A stretch of 64,000 nucleotides of DNA from Magicicada septendecula. Taxonomy: Eukaryota; Arthropoda; Insecta; Hemiptera; Cicadidae. Each line of letters opens with the position of its first letter. Position 1 is the first letter of the stretch. The notes under the pieces are model-generated. The model was not told where the DNA came from. It saw only the letters and a program-made list of their open reading frames with translations, and searched no databases. The position numbers and the translations under genes are program-made. The stretch is taken from positions 433,893,958 to 433,957,957 of the forward strand of contig CM068372.1 in assembly GCA_034769895.1 (NCBI GenBank). Reading direction: 5' to 3'. Below are positions 34,771 through 47,173 of the stretch, piece by piece.

Positions 34771-37008
34771 AAGACAATGGTAATAAAGCGTTTATTCAAG
34801 TGTAATAAGAATTTAAATGTGATTGGTTTAATTCATGCACTCTCAACACATCTAACACTAATTCTGGTCTAGGTTTCAAAGGTTTTTAATACATCTGTGT
34901 GTGCGCGGGCGCGTGTTTGCGTGTAAATTATACACACGCGACGATCTGATTCTTCTTGTTGAATCAAAGAAGTACATTTAAAACTTTAAATTCGACGTAG
35001 ATAACAAGATACTACACGGACGGCTCTCAATTTAGTTCCCCCATTAGAAATCAGAATATTAAAATGAGCACATATTTAGTAATATTCAGTGTTTAGTTTG
35101 TATAGAAATCGAGATTAAAAAATTCTTTTTTTATTATTGTTAGTGTGTTCAAATAAAAAAAAAATTGTATTATTTATTTTATGCATTGAAATTTACACAC
35201 ACGCGCGCTCGTAAATACATTCGTCATCTCGGAAATTAGCTCTAGCAGTACGTGCCTACTCACTGCTAAGCAAATCTTTCTATAGTGTGTTGTCAAGTCT
35301 AGCAGTAACTTACCGCTATCGGGCAACTGTACAGCAGTATCTTACCGCATTATCTTACAACCGCGTGAACTGTCTTCTTTGTCAACGATTTTTTATGCTT
35401 CTTAGCTGCAATGAAACAATCTTCTTGGCTATCTGCAATCTTTTTGCCTCGTAAATATCATGTCTAGGTCCATTTAATTATTTTATTTTCTTAAATTATC
35501 ATGTTTAATTTATCTTTCAGTAATTCTAGTTGTCTTTATTTTTCGCCTTGGTAATTATAACACACTTGTTTTGTTTCCATGCTTGCTTTGCTGTATTGCC
35601 CGCAGTTCTTTCCATGTTTCCAACCGCGAATGAGAACACACTGTTGAGCATACAAACTACTGAGGAAATCACCGCATAGTCATGCGATGTCGTCTATACA
35701 AAAATAATACAATACTTTTATTGTACTTAAATTAATTTCCATTTTGTATCAATAATGAACAGTCAAAATTACTTTTATATTCCTATATACTGAGATGTTA
35801 TTTCACAATAGCATCTTAAATAATTGTCTAAATTAATATGTTTTTTGTTCTCAGGATCATTATTGATACCAACCGTCAAAAAGACTAATTAATTTAAAGA
35901 TTGTGAAAGACAAGGGAGAGTATAAGTTGTTATAGAAAATAGTAACTACATAGCTTCACTGAGACTGGTTTCATGAAAGATTGTTAAATTCTTGAGTTTT
36001 ATGTCATTAGCGTGTCCTTGTTTGTGCATAAGCGATATGTTTGTATGTCCTACGTACGTTTAAATGTAATGGTTACGTCACTCACCATCTTAACTACCTC
36101 GTTGAAACAGACCACACACGCACAAACAAACAACATGAGAGTTCTTCACGTACACACAAAGGGTCAAATACTAGACAAGTTTATAGTCCTACAACTAGAA
36201 GTATACAAACAAACAAAACAAATTTTTTAAAATCAACCTGCAACAGTTTAAGTCACATATAGGCCTACTTCCTATACACATTACACATCGCACACACAAC
36301 GACTATCAGTCAACAATTTAAACAACAGTACTAACTCCAGTAACGGAACTAACAGCACGCTTAGAGTTCGCCTCAGAGGAAGCTCAAAGTAAACGAGCGC
36401 TAGCTAAGGAAAATTTAAATACTTTTTTAAAATTTTTCTTTAAAATATTACTTTTTATTTTCAGAAAAGTGTATAAATACTATTTTTTTAAAGAAACTTT
36501 TTCTTCTGCAAAAAATTGTTGAGTCTTTTGTTTTTGATCGAACGCCGGGATGCCGAGCATCGTGGTATACTAAATCCAGTCTCATTTGATTATTCCATAA
36601 TACTTTTAGACACTCACTCTTCTTTCTCCTCGTCGTTCCCACTTAAAATATTTACGGAACTGTGTTTGATTTTCTGCACACCCTTATCCATCATCTTCCC
36701 ATTTTTTTCAATGTTGTTTTTTATTCGGTGGTGTTAGTGTTGACACAGAGATTGAAACTAAAGAGGACTGTCACCACCCTTGTCAAATTTTATTAAAATA
36801 ATGTGGAAACTGTAAGTGTATTTTGTTTTGTCGGCTTTGTTTGTGTGGATACATTTCCTATGTGATGTTATTGTACGATCTTAAGAGCCTATAAAGAATG
36901 TCCAGAAAAATATAAAATATATAAAATACTCATGACGGCGCAAGGAAACGAAAGGTACTGCCGTTATTCCGAGCATCCGAGAAAATTTGGATAATAAAGG
37001 AGGGTTTT
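34771..37008. other. No gene recognised
   Basis: Includes GT/GC-rich hairpin-prone sequence near 34895-34940 and short unrecognised frames (36012-36262 and 36448-36737). Confidence 0.45.
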
Positions 37009-37206
37009 AAGGAGGTGCGGTGTGGAAACTGTCTCTATAGCACAGGCAAGGTGCGGTGTGGGAACTGTCTCTATAGCATAGGCAAATTGCTGAGTAACAC
37101 CACGTCAAGGAGGTGCGGTGTGGGAACTGTCTCTATAGCATAGGCAAGGTGCGGTGTGGGAACTGTCTCTATAGCATAGGCAAATTAGTGAGTAACGCCA
37201 CATCAA
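37009..37206. repeat. Two-level tandem repeat (36-bp unit in 98-bp higher-order unit)
   Basis: A unit of about 36 bp beginning aggtgcggtgtgggaactg and including tctctatagca is present four times, as two doublets. Each doublet is followed by a spacer of about 25 bp with gagtaac(a/g)ccac. The doublet plus spacer (about 98 bp) is thus duplicated in tandem, a small higher-order repeat. Confidence 0.9.
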
Positions 37207-37675
37207 GTATTTCTACATTAGATAACAAGAACGTCTTATACTGACTTCCTGCGTGTGTACAATACTTCTGAAAAGTGAGTAAGCCTCTGGGCGTTTGCAT
37301 GTCTGAGCACACAAAAATGACCAGTTAGGTAAAACGAACAACTCGAGATTAACGGAAGATGCTTGGGAAAAACTGCATAAGATACAGTGTGATTCCGTTT
37401 CCGTAGTAGATTGAGTCTAGTGGACAACGTAATTTCATGGAAGTGTCTTCATCATGTGCGAGGCGATAACTGTTCGAACCAAGCGAGCAAGGACAATCCT
37501 CAAACCTGGTTTAATACTTTGTGAATTGCGATGAAAGGCCGTGACGGAAGGTCGTGTGTGTTAGTAGGTGAAACATTTGCGTTAGAGCGTCCGCGTGAGT
37601 TTGGAATTTTCGTTTCATATAATAGTGAGCGGACAGGGAATGCCATATGGTATTTAACACGTACGCGGGGAGGGG
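37207..37675. other. GC-richer stretch upstream of a TATA box
   Basis: Less AT-rich than its surroundings, with several CpGs. No protein motif was found. It may be upstream promoter sequence for the candidate at 37676. Confidence 0.3.
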
Positions 37676-37767
37676 TATAAATACGGATGGAAACAGATGT
37701 CCAGCCGCTGTGAAGTCTTTAACCTACGTTTGAGATATTTCAATCATCTTCAACTATCATTCAAAAG
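37676..37767 (+). promoter_or_regulatory. Candidate core promoter and first non-coding exon
   Basis: TATAAATACGG at 37676-37686 sits downstream of a GC-rich block (gcggggagggg). About 90 bp downstream is a good splice donor, aaaa|gtaagaa. That would define a short 5' exon starting near 37706. No coding start or later exon was recognised within the window, so this is only a lead. It could equally be an element promoter like the one at 20358. Confidence 0.25.
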
Positions 37768-39102
37768 TAAGAAATGTATATTATATTTCACATTACTTCA
37801 TAGTTTATTTGTATATGTTGTGTATTACGTTTTTATGATTTACATTTATATTATAAGACTTCAATCAAAATTATTTACATTTTTTCAGTATTTTCTTTTA
37901 TATTTCTTATTGTAAATCGTTTTGAGTTTTTTAGATTTTGAGAACGATCCCATCTCCTATGACTCAAAACGGCAAGTAACAAAAAAATGATTGTATGAGA
38001 GTAAAGAGATTACAACAACTTAATTTGGAATAGAGCTATAGCTTTTGGTAAATTCAATTAAAGCCCTCTGTGTTTTTTTTCAAACAGTTGAATTACAGTT
38101 GAATGCATTCGAAAGTTAATTGTAACATTAGAGCTGACATTTGGTCTTAAAACGCGCTCGTTGAAGACCTCATAACGCAAACCGTTGTAAGCTTCTTTTC
38201 ACATTACGATGCCTCTGTTATAATATAAAAATCATAAATATAAAGACGTCTTTAGTAATTATGTAAGTATTTTTTTGAAGATTGCATGGACTGAGGTATT
38301 AAAACAAAGGAATGCACAATTAAACGCCAGAGAAGTTGACAGCAGTAATTTTTATAATGCTACTGTACAATACTTACAGCTGTATTAAAATAACGTATTA
38401 TGTTATACAGTTTTCCAATACTGCAACCAGCAAAATTAAATTAAATACAACAATTAATAAAAGTACCCAAATTATGGTGTAAATTACAGCATTTTAATTT
38501 GTCTTAAAAGTAATGCGGCACCTATACAGGATGTCCACTGCATATCTCTAACTAAAATCTTTCGCTAAACATCCTGCTGCTGCATATAACGTGCCTTTAT
38601 AGGAACCATCTACGTAAATATCTTTATCCCCAAGGCAGAGATCTAGCTTGAAAATGGAAAATATTTAATGTTCTGCCTTTCTTGTGATGTACGCAGAAAT
38701 TATAGCGGTTCATTATACTAATTAAGAAATTATGTTCTAAACAAAATGAACTATTGTTTTCATATAACAGCGTCAGTATCTAAAGTGTTGTTCCTTCTAC
38801 TGACACATAGGCCGGTAGAATTTTAATTTACTTTAATTTAATACATATTAAAGTAGAAAAAGGAATATTTGTTTTCAGAATTGTTTCAGACAGTCGTTTA
38901 AATTTATTTATCCTATTAATAAATGACACTCTACAATTTAAGTTATAGAAAATGCCTGTGTGCATAAGTTACACAGACCGTAACATATAATAAGAAATAT
39001 GCTTGAACATTAAAAATACAATGGCGTATTCTATAAGACGATGCTCAAAAAAAGTATGCGCCATTAGAAGGCGGAACCCTCTAGGCTTCTGGTAGTTTCT
39101 AG
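37768..39102. other. AT-rich, no gene recognised
   Basis: No recognised motif. If the candidate donor before it is real, this would be intron. Confidence 0.4.
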
Positions 39103-39126
39103 TTTTTTTTTTTTTTTTTTTTTTTT
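39103..39126. repeat. Poly(T) run
   Basis: 24 T in a row, equal to poly(A) on the minus strand. It could mark the 3' end of an old retroposed sequence, but the flanking sequence was not recognised. Confidence 0.8.
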
Positions 39127-39229
39127 GTCGCAGGTCACTGTGGTTGAAACTTCACAACAGTTAGTCAGTTAGCTAGTTGTATTAGTCAGTTATGTTTAAT
39201 GAGTTGCTAAGTAATAATTTGGTTGATAA

Positions 39230-39658
39230 CGAAAAGAAAAAAATTTACAGGCATTGCACAAATGCAATGCACACAGAATGGAATTCAAAATGCTTCAATA
39301 AATCTAAAAAATATATATATTTATGTTCATTCACCAATTAATAAAAATAAATTCATTCTTCATTCACCAATCAATGAATTCATTCTTCATTCACCAATCA
39401 ATGAATTCATTCTTCATTCACCAATCAATGAATTCATTCTTCATTCACCAATCAATGAATTCATTCTTCATTTACCAATGTACAGATTATAAGTTAAATG
39501 TAGTTGCTTTCATAAGCGAAGTTTTATATCTGTACTACGTTATTGACAACAAAGAGGTAGTTTCTATGGAAAGTCACCGGTTCCCATTTTCGATCACGCA
39601 CCAGCGATCGGCCGCAAATGTGCGACACGTCCTTATAAACATTTTCAATGTTAAAAAT
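39230..39658 (+). repeat. Dispersed repeat, copy 2, with expanded 27-bp VNTR
   Basis: Matches the minus strand of 4632-4970. Its VNTR (39350-39478) has about five units of 27 bp (gaattcattcttcattcacc plus aatcaat), a multiple of three. The 116-codon frame therefore reads through it as repeats of MNSFFIHQS. Frames in the two copies are similar outside the VNTR too, which is expected for recent copies and is not proof of coding. Confidence 0.8.
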
Positions 39659-42600
39659 GTTGACTCTTTGTAGACCAGAACCAGGTAATGGCTAGATGGC
39701 AGGGAGAAAAGGAAAGTTAGCTTTAAACTGACAATCAGTTGCTACAAGGACGACAATCTCTATTACAAGATGCAAAGACTTCACATGATCTTTGAATCAC
39801 TAGCAGCACTTACCTAAGTAAGGTGCAAAGAGACACGGTGAAGGTATTCCAGAAAGTAAGACAACTCGCTTACTGCGTTGTGCAGAAGCGAGGCGCTCGA
39901 TAAAACTATAAGGAGAGAATAGTGAAGGGGAGAAGTAGGAGAGAAATAGTGAAAGAGTGAAATAGGCCTAAGCATGTGGATTAACAGAGTGAAGTGGTGG
40001 AAACATCAGGAAATTATGCCACAAACACTACTACTTACTAAGCACGTACTATTGATGTAAAAACTTTTACGGAGAAATCCGTTAATGAGATCGAGGGGTA
40101 GTTGGCTAGAGGGATTAAATCTAATCAGCCATGTAACGTAAACCCAGTAATCAGAAAATGATTTTATAATGATAGACAAAATTTGTGATGAAATTGCTGA
40201 ATAGAATTTCGTTACTGTTTAGTTTTCCTTGGTATTTTACTTAAGTTACATAATAATATAAATATAACACTTTGAGGTAAGCGCATATAATCTACGTTTA
40301 CTTTCACATGCGCCACACTTTAAAAATCATTTGTAGGTAATATAATATAAACTTCAAAGTACTTTTTCACTGATAAAATAGAAACGAGGAGCAATCACCT
40401 GTAAAAGAACTTTTTAATTGAAATCACCTCTTGGTCACGCAGCATCTACAACACTTTGATGTATCTTGAAGCGACAATACGCAAAAAATTAGAACAAACT
40501 TACTAAACTGAGTTAGGTATAACTTCAAGTAAGTTTGATTTTATCTTACCCTTAACACCATTGCTTAAGACTCTGTAAACACGACTTGACACACTAAATT
40601 TTTAAAAACTTATAAATTTCACACAAATATTTATATTTACTTTAAACGGTTTAAAAAATAATGTTTCTCTCAAGCAACATATATTTATCTGTTGTCGTAA
40701 TGCTAATCCTGTCGTTTATTTAAGTAGTCTGCTCATCTCATTTGTAGTGTGTCTCGTTCTATTTTCACCAGCAAGAACATTATTATATTATTTTTTGCGT
40801 TTCAGGGAGTGTTTCTGTCAAAATAGTTGCAGCTTACAAGTGTTCAAATAATTTTTTTTATATTCACCTCTTAATATCAGTGAGCCTTCTTTTGGTAGGT
40901 CACAATCATTATTTTTTCAAGCATAGAGAAGTATTCGAATCATCTGTCGTTTTATAGTTTGCTGCATCTGACATATTTCGTCTTAGTGTTCCTCCGTAAA
41001 GGTCTAACTTAGTGCGTCATATATAGCCACAGTTTTCCCGCTGCCATAAAGAATACACGTGATGTTATATTACATAGTGTTGTTCCGTTTAACTTCCATT
41101 ATAGAGTGATGAATGGAAAAAGTCATTATGCATACGCGACCAAGACATTTTCATAATTTTGTGACATGTTACTTGTAGAGTAGTTCTATGTTTCACTGTA
41201 ATAAAACATGCCATGACCGTGACAGTCACAGTAGTTCATGTGCTACAGTCAGTTCACTTCTAAGTGAATCATCATATGTGACACTCCAATTAATTCAGAA
41301 AATCTGGACGAGAACATCACGCTTAGTACAATGCTTACGACTAACACTAGTACCTGAATAATTCCTTCAAACACATTAAAAACCTTAGTCAGCTGCTAGG
41401 AATTATGTAAAAATTAGGATTCAGAGTGTTTTTTTCTGTCTTAATACATCTTGAGATTTTGCTTTAATTTGACAAATTTTACATGTTCTAACATCACAAA
41501 CATCTCACTTAAATGAATTCAGCTTGAGCACTTAGGATTAACACACACGCATTTTACAAACATTACAACGCAACAAACAAAGGTTTTTTCAATATTGAAA
41601 ATCTAATCTATGTGCCCACTACGGCAGTGTTAACAGTTTACTCAATATTACCGATACAGTATTTGAAATGACCCCCCCCCCATTTGTTTTAAGTTTATCT
41701 CTGTATTGTTTAAAGTTATGGATAAGACTTTCAATCTGTGAATCAGTAACAAACAACCTACTTTCCTATTTTCAGATCTATATAACCACTTATTAGTGGC
41801 CCAGTTGTTTTAATAGAATTGTTGAGAATGTTGGTTAAATCAAGTTTTTAATTCAACTAATTATTAGGTGAGTTCCATTCGTTGTAATGATTTATATTTC
41901 TTTTTAGTTAATCTCTGTCTCTCCCGTCAATTTTTATGTTCTATAAAATTGGTCGTTATATATTTCACGTTTCTTAAGCAATAATTATTTTGTTCCGCAA
42001 CCTTCTTATACAAGCAGTTATTACCTGTAGGAAAATCATAGAGGTTACCAAAAAAACAATCAATTACAAGACATTCAGTTTCTAAAAATAAGATTCTGAC
42101 ATGATCAGGCTTTGTTTGAAATTGACAACGAATGCACGCGGCCTGGTCCAGACGCAACGAAAGGAAGTTAGAAAATTCCTGTTAAGTTACTTCGAGAAGT
42201 ATTATAATTGCTACTACACGAATGTGCAAGATATTCCGTTGAAAGTATACACACACTTCAAGTTTACTAGAGTGGTGTAAGTCTGACACACTATTAAGTA
42301 GTAACAGTATCGTTTTGCGGTGAAAGTGTATGTAACATTGACCGTGAAAAATGTCTGCACGGCTGAAACCGACCCTGAAGCCGGACAGAGTAAATCGACC
42401 CATATATACATCCAGATAGGATCAACTCGTTGTGTGAAACATCTGCAGTCGACATTAAAGGAACGTAAACTTATATTATTTATGTAAAATTATTAAAACA
42501 TTTAAAAGGAAAACTGCAGTAAAGAAAACCATCATCAGTAAAGAATTTATAGTTTAAATAAAACATAAAGAACTTTTTAAATATTAATTTATTGTATTGT

Positions 42601-42736
42601 ACAAAAAGTAGATTTTAGTGTGTATAGTGAAAGATAAGAGAGAGAATGTCAGTAAATAATACCATTATTATTAAATCCACTTTATTCCAAAAATATACGT
42701 ATATCTGAACGGTTGGTTGTAATATGTGTTCCCACG
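39659..42736. other. No gene recognised
   Basis: AT-rich. A C10 run lies at about 41671-41680. Overlapping minus-strand frames at 42182-42411 lie downstream of a tatatatggg string but show no known domain. Confidence 0.4.
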
Positions 42737-42778
42737 CCACTGATGATGTCCATCATCGGTGTGTACGAAACGTCTAGG
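42737..42778 (+). ncRNA. Hammerhead-like motif, degenerate
   Basis: CTGATGA, extra T, a poorly paired gt...ac helix II with a hairpin-like catcatc insert, then CGAAACGTC. Boxes and spacing are right and ACGT is self-complementary, but helices I and II pair badly, so this is at best a relic. Confidence 0.3.
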
Positions 42779-43047
42779 GATAAACTTCAACAACCTATAC
42801 CACGGCCTAGCAGCCCAGAGAATTGTTAGAATCGTTGACAAATTCTTGTAAACTTTTTAGGAGACTCCTTTACACAGAACAATCTGACTTTTATGGAACC
42901 AGTAGCATGTGATTACTCAAAAACGTAGAAATAAGTCTGGAAATTAATGCAAGGGATGTAGTGAAAATTAATAGGGCTTCTCTTCATTTCCTTTCAACGG
43001 AACTTTGTGGTTATATCATGAGCGCTAAGGTAGATGCTGATTGATCT

Positions 43048-44370
43048 TGTGACGATTTTAAATGTATCAAAAATCGCACAGATTAAAAGTTTTTAATTTT
43101 AATAAGTAAGAGTATCATACACCCTTACCTATACCCAGATTCCTGAATCAACGTGAAACCTTCCAGTACCAACACGCCAAGAAAAGTATTAAGTAGTAAA
43201 TAATAATAATAATTACTTAAATAATTAAGAAATGCGACTAGAGAAATAAAGAAATCCCTAAGTAATAATAAAATAAACATAAAGTATTTATCTTCTAATT
43301 AATGAATAAATAATAATAGAAAAAGTACGAACTATTTTCTTAGCGCGTAAATACGCACTAGCTTACTGAGCCTTCTCCCCTAAACCGTACGCGCATTCGG
43401 CCGTAGAACGTCGCAATGAGTAGACGTGAGTTTTGGTGTTGTACACATATACGTATGTGTATGTTCTCTAGAAGTATATCCAGCGTGAAATCTTGTTATT
43501 GTGAATAATGTAGTGTCTAGAGTTTGTGAGAAAATATATAAATAAAATAGAAAAAGGTAGCCAACACATCTCTTAAAAACAAAATCAAATGTAAGTGTAA
43601 CATAGTTGACTACTAGACTGTAGAACTGCAAAGTGAGAACTATCACTGTAATTAAAATAAAGGAAATGTGAACTACAAGAATCTGCACTAAGAAAAGTGA
43701 AATTACAACATGTGGAACTTCAAGTAAACAACCTATCTTCGAGAGCTTCAAGTAAACTAAAAATCAACCCGATGTAGATGCACCAAGAACAACGTACTCA
43801 AACCGTAGAAGACAACTGGAGATGTCCCAAGAATACAACAACAACCTCAGGTGATATCAAACCACAACTTTTGTAAATTTCCCCTTAATAAGAAGTAACA
43901 AAGAACTTTAAAGAACTTTCGCAATCTAATGAACAAATTATCAGATTTGTATATTTTGTAATTTTGTAAGAAGTAATAGTAACCGTAATGTACATATTGA
44001 TAAATTAATAATTTTGAGAAAATTGAGACCCGGATCCGTGGTATTAAAACTAACAGTTATATGAATAAATCTTTGATATAACAAGAATAATATAATTAAG
44101 ATCTTTGAAGCAGTAAAAGCACTATTTACTAAAATAATTTTTTTTAAATCAGGAATAATGTTTGATTAATATTTCCATAGCAATAAAGAGATGTTTTAGC
44201 TAATACCTAGTGAGTGAATAAGTTTATGCAAACCTTGTCAGTTTCCTATATCATACTTGTTTTGTAATTTGTTAGTAAGAGTTTTACTAACAACGGCAGC
44301 TGGTTTAGTTTACTGGTAAATAATTAAACTAGTTCCCGATTTTTGTGTTGTCTTGCCAAGGGGCGGCACA
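43048..44370 (+). repeat. LTR 1 of the array
   Basis: About 1.32 kb, TG...CA ends. A TATA-like aaatatataaata about 0.48 kb in and several aataaa strings follow. The minus-strand 123-codon frame in each LTR is AT-rich and not credited as a gene. Confidence 0.75.
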
Positions 44371-45847
44371 AAATTGCGCAACTCTGCTGAATTTAAAATT
44401 GTGTAATTTACTTGGTAAAAAAAAATATTGTTTACAGAGTGTCACGTACAGAAAATTGCAACATAATTATGTAATTGTTGTTGTGTAAGTTTATAAGTCG
44501 TTAATGATAAAAAAAAAAGACAAACATAAATTTATTCACTCAGAAATAAAAAAAAAGATAAATGAGTAAAATTTTAATTATATAATAATAATATTAGTAT
44601 CGCGAGTTTGGCGTATTAAGCAAGTCATAGCTGGTTAGTATTCAATTCCAAACCAGTCGGTTCATGTTAAATATGTGTTGAGGAATGTAAACTCTCCCTT
44701 TGTAAACACCCCTCTCATTCATAACCCCTCCTCCCTAAAGCAAACAAAACCACATTAGACAAGCTCTTTCCTGTTTTGTATTGTCCTGAATTACCACCCT
44801 ATGCAACTAGACGACACCCCAAAACAGCTGATTCTTTGTGCTGTTGTTAAAGCAATGAACTTTCCATATATGAAATTTCTCTCTACTAAAATAGTATTAT
44901 CGTTTTGTTTTGATTAATTATATATATGTCAATACTGAGAATTTAATTGTTGTGAAATAAGTTATGTTGATTAATTTAGATAAGATTGCATATGGAAGCT
45001 TAATATGAAATAAGATATAGATATGTGTGTTTAAACAAATTCAAGTTTATAAGTGTTTGAAATAAAATAAATAATAAGTACTTTAAATAAAAAGGTTTAA
45101 TAATAGCTTGAATAAAAATAACGTGTAATAAAAGTGTAAAGTGTAGGAGTAAAATGAGTAAAGAGAAAATAATAATAAAAGTATATTTGAGTCGTGTAAA
45201 CGCCCGGTCGTGGCGTTCTTCAAAATAATTCCCCCAGCTTGACAGTAATAGAGACAAACCCGTTCGTACAGGAAATATTGTAGTAAGCCTTCCCCTATTG
45301 TTATAAATGGTAGCATCGCTAAACAATGAAAACCTCCCTAGTGTATAATACAATGTGTTCAGTGTTTGACCCCTCTTAGATTGTAACTGCTCATTGTTTA
45401 AATGTAAATAAAGATTCCCGCTTTGTGAAATGCCGCGTATCTCAGTAGAATAAGAAATTAGTGTTAAGATAGGATCTAAGGTCAAGTATGGGATTGGCTT
45501 TAGATTACCTTGGTAGTATTAAGAGATATAGGGATAAATACGTAACACAGTCACAATGGCGCCGCACTTAAAGAAAGTTCTTTACAAGGGATAAAGAAAG
45601 TGCAGAAAGCTAACCAATATAGTTAGAGTATGCAAGGTAATCAGTCGGGCCACTATATTGTGAAGTTACGGGAAACAAGAGTAACAAATAGATTAATAGA
45701 TAAGTAATATCTATTTATATGTAAATAATAGTAAGGTAGATGTTAAGAAACGAGAGAAAGGGAATTTCACGAAAGAAAAAATATAATTATGTTTATTAGA
45801 TTTTCTATTATTCCACCCCCCCGTTTTTCTAGTTAAGTGCAGGAGGA
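44371..45847 (+). repeat. Internal region 1 of the array
   Basis: About 1.48 kb, non-coding on the plus strand. A primer-binding site should follow the LTR, but the sequence there (aaattgcgcaactctgctg) could not be matched to a specific tRNA from memory. It ends in gcaggagga, a polypurine-tract-like primer. A hydrophobic minus-strand frame of 161 codons recurs in all three internal regions but shows no known domain. Confidence 0.7.
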
Positions 45848-47173
45848 TGTGACGATTTTAAATGTATCAAAAATCGCACAGATTAAAAGTTTTTAATTTT
45901 AATAAGTAAGAGTATCATACACCCTTACCTATACCCAGATTCCTGAATCAACGTGAAACCTTCCAGTACCAACACGCCAAGAAAAGTATTAAGTAGTAAA
46001 TAATAATAATAATAATTACTTAAATAATTAAGAAATGCGACTAGAGAAATAAATAAATCCCTAAGTAATAATAAAATAAACATAAAGTATTTATCTTCTA
46101 ATTAATGAATAAATAATAATAGAAAAAGTACGAACTATTTTCTTAGCGCGTAAATACGCACTAGCTTACTGAGCCTTCTCCCCTAAACCGTACGCGCATT
46201 CGGCCGTAGAACGTCGCAATGAGTAGACGTGAGTTTTGGTGTTGTACACATATACGTATGTGTATGTTCTCTAGAAGTATATCCAGCGTGAAATCTTGTT
46301 ATTGTGAATAATGTAGTGTCTAGAGTTTGTGAGAAAATATATAAATAAAATAGAAAAAGGTAGCCAACACATCTCTTAAAAACAAAATCAAATGTAAGTG
46401 TAACATAGTTGACTACTAGACTGTAGAACTGCAAAGTGAGAACTATCACTGTAATTAAAATAAAGGAAATGTGAACTACAAGAATCTGCACTAAGAAAAG
46501 TGAAATTACAACATGTGGAACTTCAAGTAAACAACCTATCTTCGAGAGCTTCAAGTAAACTAAAAATCAACCCGATGTAGATGCACCAAGAACAACGTAC
46601 TCAAACCGTAGAAGACAACTGGAGATGTCCCAAGAATACAACAACAACCTCAGGTGATATCAAACCACAACTTTTGTAAATTTCCCCTTAATAAGAAGTA
46701 ACAAAGAACTTTAAAGAACTTTCGCAATGTAATGAACAAATTATCAGATTTGTATATTTTGTAATTTTGTAAGAAGTAATAGTAACCGTAATGTATATAT
46801 TGATAAATTAATAATTTTGAGAAAATTGAGACCCGGATCCGTGGTATTAAAACTAACAGTTATATGAATAAATCTTTGATATAACAAGAATAATATAATT
46901 AAGATCTTTGAAGCAGTAAAAGCACTATTTACTAAAATAATTTTTTTTAAATCAGGAATAATGTTTGATTAATATTTCCATAGCAATAAAGAGATGTTTT
47001 AGCTAATACCTAGTGAGTGAATAAGTTTATGCAAACCTTGTCAGTTTCCTATATCATACTTGTTTTGTAATTTGTTAGTAAGAGTTTTACTAACAACGGC
47101 AGCTGGTTTAGTTTACTGGTAAATAATTAAACTAGTTCCCGATTTTTGTGTTGTCTTGCCAAGGGGCGGCACA
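45848..47173 (+). repeat. LTR 2 of the array
   Basis: About 1.33 kb, the same ends as LTR 1 and almost identical to it by eye. It is bounded by internal regions on both sides with no target duplication, so it did not arise as a separate insertion. Confidence 0.75.

Noticed and set aside
43380-43751. 123-codon minus-strand frame repeated in the LTRs
   Set aside because: Same reasoning: identical because the LTRs are near-identical, and not recognisable as a protein family.
45000-45485. 161-codon minus-strand frame repeated in all three internal regions of the LTR array
   Set aside because: Opposite to the element's inferred orientation, hydrophobic and AT-driven, no domain recognised. Its conservation follows from the youth of the repeats.
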